From Allium sativum (Eukaryota; Streptophyta; Magnoliopsida; Asparagales; Amaryllidaceae): a stretch of 64,000 nt of DNA. Under the pieces are notes generated by a model. It was not told where the DNA came from, ran no database searches, and was given only the letters and a program-made list of their open reading frames with translations. The stretch lies in NCBI GenBank assembly GCA_030737875.1, contig CM060922.1, forward strand, positions 761,929,603 through 761,993,602. Reading direction: 5' to 3'. The first letter of the stretch is position 1. Each line of letters begins with the position of its first letter. The translations under genes were made by a program, and so were the position numbers. Below are positions 60,331-64,000 of the stretch, in pieces.

Positions 60331-62132
60331 GGCTCAAACAATTTGGATCAGAAATAATTTTTTAGTTAAAATAAACTGGTTGAATTCAAAAATAATAGTT
60401 TTAATTCATAATAGTTTTTAATAACAAAAGTTGAAATTAAATAATACAACAAAGAATAATTTTAATAGGAATATTTTGAACTAAAATAATACTAATTTAA
60501 AAATAATTTATATTATAATAGTTTGGAATGAAATAGTTAATTTCCACTTAAAAATTTGAACACAATTCCAAGTTTAAAATATTATTTTAAACTATTTCAG
60601 ATCTCATATTCCAATTTAAATCAAATTTCAAATCATTTCAATCTTGAATTAATAACCAATTCAGGTGTCATTTCCCAATTCGAAATCAATCTTAATTTAA
60701 ATGGTTTAAATCTTAGTTACCGATTTAAACATATCATATTAAATTGGTTTCAAGTTTTATTACAAATTTAAAGTCCACAAGTTGGAATAATTCAATTCCA
60801 ATAAATTCTAAGTAAACTTTAGTTTAAACCTATAAGATTTAAATCCAATAGATTTTAGGTCAGAATTTTATCTATGATTTCATTTACCCAATTCAAATTC
60901 ATAAATACAAAACATTTCATTTATTTGATACCATATAGTCCATTAAAACATTGGATTCCAAATTAAATTCAACAACTTTAAACTCCATCATTTTAGAAAT
61001 TGCCTTTTACTATAAATATTAAAATTTGAATAAATTTTAGTTTCATATCTTGATCCAATTTAATCATAACTAGACTTAATTCAATTTAAACTCAAATTTA
61101 CGATTAAGATAACTGAATCGCTTCCAATTAAATTCAAGTTAATTAAATCAATTCATTTCAAAATTGTTATTAGTTTAATAAGTTTGACTTAATGTTGATA
61201 TAAGAAACTTATCTAATTTTCAAATTTTAGTTTTTTAGACTCAAAGTCGATAATTTCAAGTCAAAATTCATTAATCAATTTCATTTAATAAATTCAAATT
61301 TGTGAATTTGAAAACATTTCATTTGACCAAATTCGGTCCTATAATTTAATTTTCTATCCTATTGCCAAGTGACCGTTTAATTTAAATTTCAATTACTTGA
61401 GTATCCATCATTTCATCCCATATTAAAGGTAATAGGTACATATCGTTTCAACCAATCCTAAAATTTAAGTATTCAATGTCCAAAATATGTACATAACAAC
61501 ATATACAATTTTGATTATATAAAGGGTGATGATAAAGATAAATCATAGTCAACAATTTTCAAAATTAAGTCACCCAATCCATAATCTTACATATGCGAAC
61601 ATCCAAATCGACCAATAAACCACAACAGTCATTGGTTATTCAATGTTATATTTTAACAAGTGATTCAATTTTGATGACAAGTTAAATGTTGATTCAATTC
61701 AGAGTCACTTTATTGTCTATTTAAATTCAATTCAAACATGTTTTTAAATTTGAAATAATACGTCACGTAAATATCACTTATTCCATATCGTGGGTCAATT
61801 AACAATTATGTACACTTTTTAGTCAGTATAGAATTCCGAATAACAGTTAAATAAATCACATTATAATATATATTAGATTTAATTTGCAACACAAATAGTA
61901 GTGCTTCATGAGTGGGCTTAAACGCTCACCTTTGATGTCTAATCCATTTGAATTCGAACGAACATAAAATTTTCAACGGCTTTACTGTTAACTAAGCCAG
62001 TCCCATGTTGTCCAAAATTTCGATACAAATCCAACAGAAGAAACGGTGTGTTAATTTGAACTTATATACAAAAGTTACTAGCATTAGAAAATGATGAATT
62101 TAAACTAATATAAAATAAACCTAAAACACGCA
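60331..62132 (-). mobile_element. probable minus-strand giant-LTR fragment (element E)
   Basis: AT-rich sequence with short inverted repeats such as AGTTTAAAAT/ATTTTAAACT (60571, 60584). A minus-strand donor-like CAAAG then GTGAGCG lies near 61938-61928. This matches the donor-then-hairpin order of the other giant LTRs read on the minus strand. The upstream half would lie beyond the CACTA insertion at 62133. No terminus is visible, so this is a tentative call. Confidence 0.35.
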
Positions 62133-62450
62133 CACTACTACAAGCATGTTATTTATTCTGGTTGTTTACCCTTTGTTGCTCCAGTTCAACAATTAAATCA
62201 GATGCAGATGATGCAGTAGGTCAAATTTTGTTGCTTTAGTTGTCCACCCAAAGCAAAGAATATATTTTTTCTTCAGTTGTTATCACAACCAAAACAAAAA
62301 AGTGCACTACTTGCTAAAAATGACCTTATTGCTTTGTTCGTTAGCACAACTGAAGCAAAAAAGTGAATCCTTGGATAAAAAATGACCTACTTCTTGCTTC
62401 TATTATGGTTACAACTGAAGCAAAATAACCCCCGTTAAAAAATGCCTCCT
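62133..62450 (+). mobile_element. CACTA (En/Spm-type) transposon end
   Basis: Starts with CACTACTACAAG, the hallmark terminus, followed by subterminal copies of ttgcttcagttgt-like sequence in both orientations (near 62230, 62272, 62332, 62346, 62392 and 62415). The two best copies form hairpins (TTGCTTT...GAAGCAA, about 60 bp apart). The other end is not in the window. A CACTA transposase is not present here. Confidence 0.7.
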
Positions 62451-62483
62451 TACAAATCATTACAATTTTCAAATATGCATATA

Positions 62484-62520
62484 TATATATATACACACAC
62501 ACACATATATTTATATATCA
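62484..62520. repeat. TA/CA microsatellite upstream of the LINE
   Basis: Runs of TA, then CA, then TA just before the LINE ORF1 start. Confidence 0.9.
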
Positions 62521-62536
62521 ATGAATATTTTAACTA

Positions 62537-63344
62537 ATGGCGGACACAGAAAACCCTAACTCAGAAGACGAACCTAGATCCGCTGACTTCGAAGAAGAAT
62601 ATGCAGACACAGGATGGACGAAAGTCAGATCTAGAAGGAAATCAAACTCTAACGTGGCAGGTAATGGTTCAGGATCATCACATGCAAGGAAAGAAACATC
62701 CCAATCAAATAATTCAAGTCACATGGTTGAATTGGACAAAAGAGATAGGCATAATGACAGATCTACTAAAGTACGGTCACATAGTAATGAATTTTCAAAT
62801 AAAGCAAGCCCAATTTTCAGATCTGGTATTCGTACATGGGCCAACGTAGTGGTAGGTAACACTACAATTACGGAGGGTATTGAACGATTTGATCCTGCGT
62901 CTGATGAAGATGGTAATTATGTAGAATTAGATGATCTGGTTTTTGAATCAGCTAAAGAGATGTAGAAGAATTTTATATACATTTATCTGGTTGGTAGGAA
63001 ACCATTCTACGTACATTTGAATATTTTCATTAAACGTGAATGGAAATTAGTAGGTCGCTGGGATGTTTTTGCTATAGAAAACGGATTGTACTTAATTAAA
63101 TTTGAAAGAGAAGATGATTGCTTGCGAGTGCTTGATAGGGGTCCTTGGTTCATGGATAGTAAGCTAATTTTCATTAAAAGATGGGAACCTAATCTTCGAT
63201 TAGAACGGGAAAGGCTTGAAACACACCCAGTTTGGATTAAACCCAAAAACTTAGATCTAACTTTGTGGAATGCAAGAGGCATTAGCAAACTTGCCAGTAT
63301 GATTGGCACGCCTTTTAAAATGGATTATAATGAAAGAGGCTACA
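62537..63344 (+). pseudogene. plant LINE-1 type ORF1 (DUF4283), disrupted
   Basis: ORF1 of a plant non-LTR retrotransposon, a nucleic-acid-binding protein of the LINE particle. The ATG at 62537 opens a 142-residue hydrophilic N-terminus, with a TWANVV motif like that before DUF4283 domains. A TAG at 62963-62965 ends the frame. The same frame then continues with a DUF4283-like region (63017 onward: GRWDVF, GPWFMDS, PVWIKP and IGTPFKMD are typical). Homology stops near 63344, before the usual zinc-knuckle tail and ORF2, where different sequence begins. No endonuclease or reverse transcriptase is in the window. The copy is broken twice: by the in-frame stop and by the 3' interruption. Confidence 0.75.
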
Positions 63345-64000
63345 TGATAGTAGGATCGTGTAGAATGGAGATAGGATGTAGTGTATGTATTAGAATAGAA
63401 AGCAGTAAATCACACAGTCGATTTATACTGGTTCGGACCACTGTCCTACGTCCAGTCTTAGACTCACTTCTGGTATTTCGCTAACACTAAAACCCTCACT
63501 TCACCCGAAGGAATAGGTTCACAATTACCCGAACAGCTGAATAATATTTTCTTGCCTCAACCACTGAAGAGGTCTCTTAAAATACAGAATAATTAATGAC
63601 TTTTTTGTGTTCTTGTTAACACTGATTTGTTAATATATAGTACACCTTTCCTATATTCTTTCCTAAATGATAAACGTGAAGCTTATGAAAGATTATAGAA
63701 GATAATATTGAGAATAGTATGCTTTTTGAAAACTAGAGAGCTTTGAATAATATAGTGAGAGATAGAATGAAATTCGGTGAGTTAATCAGTTAATCAAGTC
63801 CATATTTATAATATATGAAAAGTTTTAACTAATCATGAAGAGTTTCCATCAAGAGAAACGATCTAGAGAGTTGTGACTCTTCATAATAGGTTGCAACTTT
63901 TCATAATCAGAAGTCTGAAAAAATTTATTCAGATGTCTGTTTTAATTTGAAAAATGAATCAGCAAAGAAATAGTGTATTTCGTAGCAAATTCAGAAGTCT
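63345..64000 (-). mobile_element. possible LTR edge of another element inserted in the LINE
   Basis: Sequence changes abruptly at about 63345 from LINE coding to LTR-like sequence starting TGATAGTAGG. On the minus strand a TATA-like TTATAAATATGG lies near 63818-63807. This suggests the 3' LTR of a minus-strand element running off the window, but no second terminus, PPT or protein motif is visible. Confidence 0.3.

Overview
The window is repeat DNA from a flowering plant, most likely a eudicot. The evidence is plant-type LTR retrotransposons primed by initiator-Met tRNA, an intact chromovirus of the Tekay/Del type, a plant LINE ORF1 with a DUF4283-like domain, a CACTA transposon end and a MULE-type MITE. 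I see no ordinary host gene, tRNA, rRNA or CRISPR array. The only intact long coding sequence is the chromovirus gag-pol on the minus strand (14819-19195).

Layout, outside to inside. (1) 1-3716 is part of a minus-strand LTR (element D) whose 5' TG end is at 3716. (2) The next host is the 3' part of a giant plus-strand LTR (element C), split into 3717-4048, 52356-55472 and 58133-59239. (3) Into C went a non-autonomous element with 6-kb LTRs (A/B): LTR A 4049-10206, internal 10207-11734, and LTR B in three pieces. (4) LTR A carries a 330-bp MITE that LTR B lacks. (5) LTR B was broken by an intact Tekay element (12085-21978, target duplication gaatc) and by a 24.9-kb complex (26195-51086, duplication cactt). 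The complex reads LTR-I-LTR-I-LTR, with LTRs of about 6.9 kb and internal regions of only 485 bp. (6) Its first LTR was hit by a 3.2-kb solo LTR (32014-35244, duplication tatgt). (7) Element C also holds a solo Tekay-like LTR (55473-58132). (8) The right end has an unclassified stretch, a minus-strand LTR-like fragment, a CACTA end, a broken LINE ORF1 and the edge of another element.

LTR differences counted by eye fit this order: about 5% between LTRs A and B, about 2% among LTRs of the three-LTR complex, and 8 substitutions in 2.58 kb between the Tekay LTRs.

Two patterns are not explained by standard annotation. First, nearly every LTR family here has a strong 5' splice site (GTGAG core) at the end of a short leader, in several cases downstream of a TATA box. 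In the intact Tekay element a matching 3' splice site lies 8 bases upstream of the gag ATG, so splicing would remove most of the LTR's transcribed part and the primer-binding site. Second, the LTR segments downstream of these donors are full of hairpins. They include arrays of units of about 50 bp whose arms differ between unit families yet stay complementary, and a tandem pair of 100-bp three-helix structures (33257-33482) in which unpaired strands are nearly invariant while six base pairs have changed with compensation. These point to selected RNA or DNA structure inside giant LTRs.
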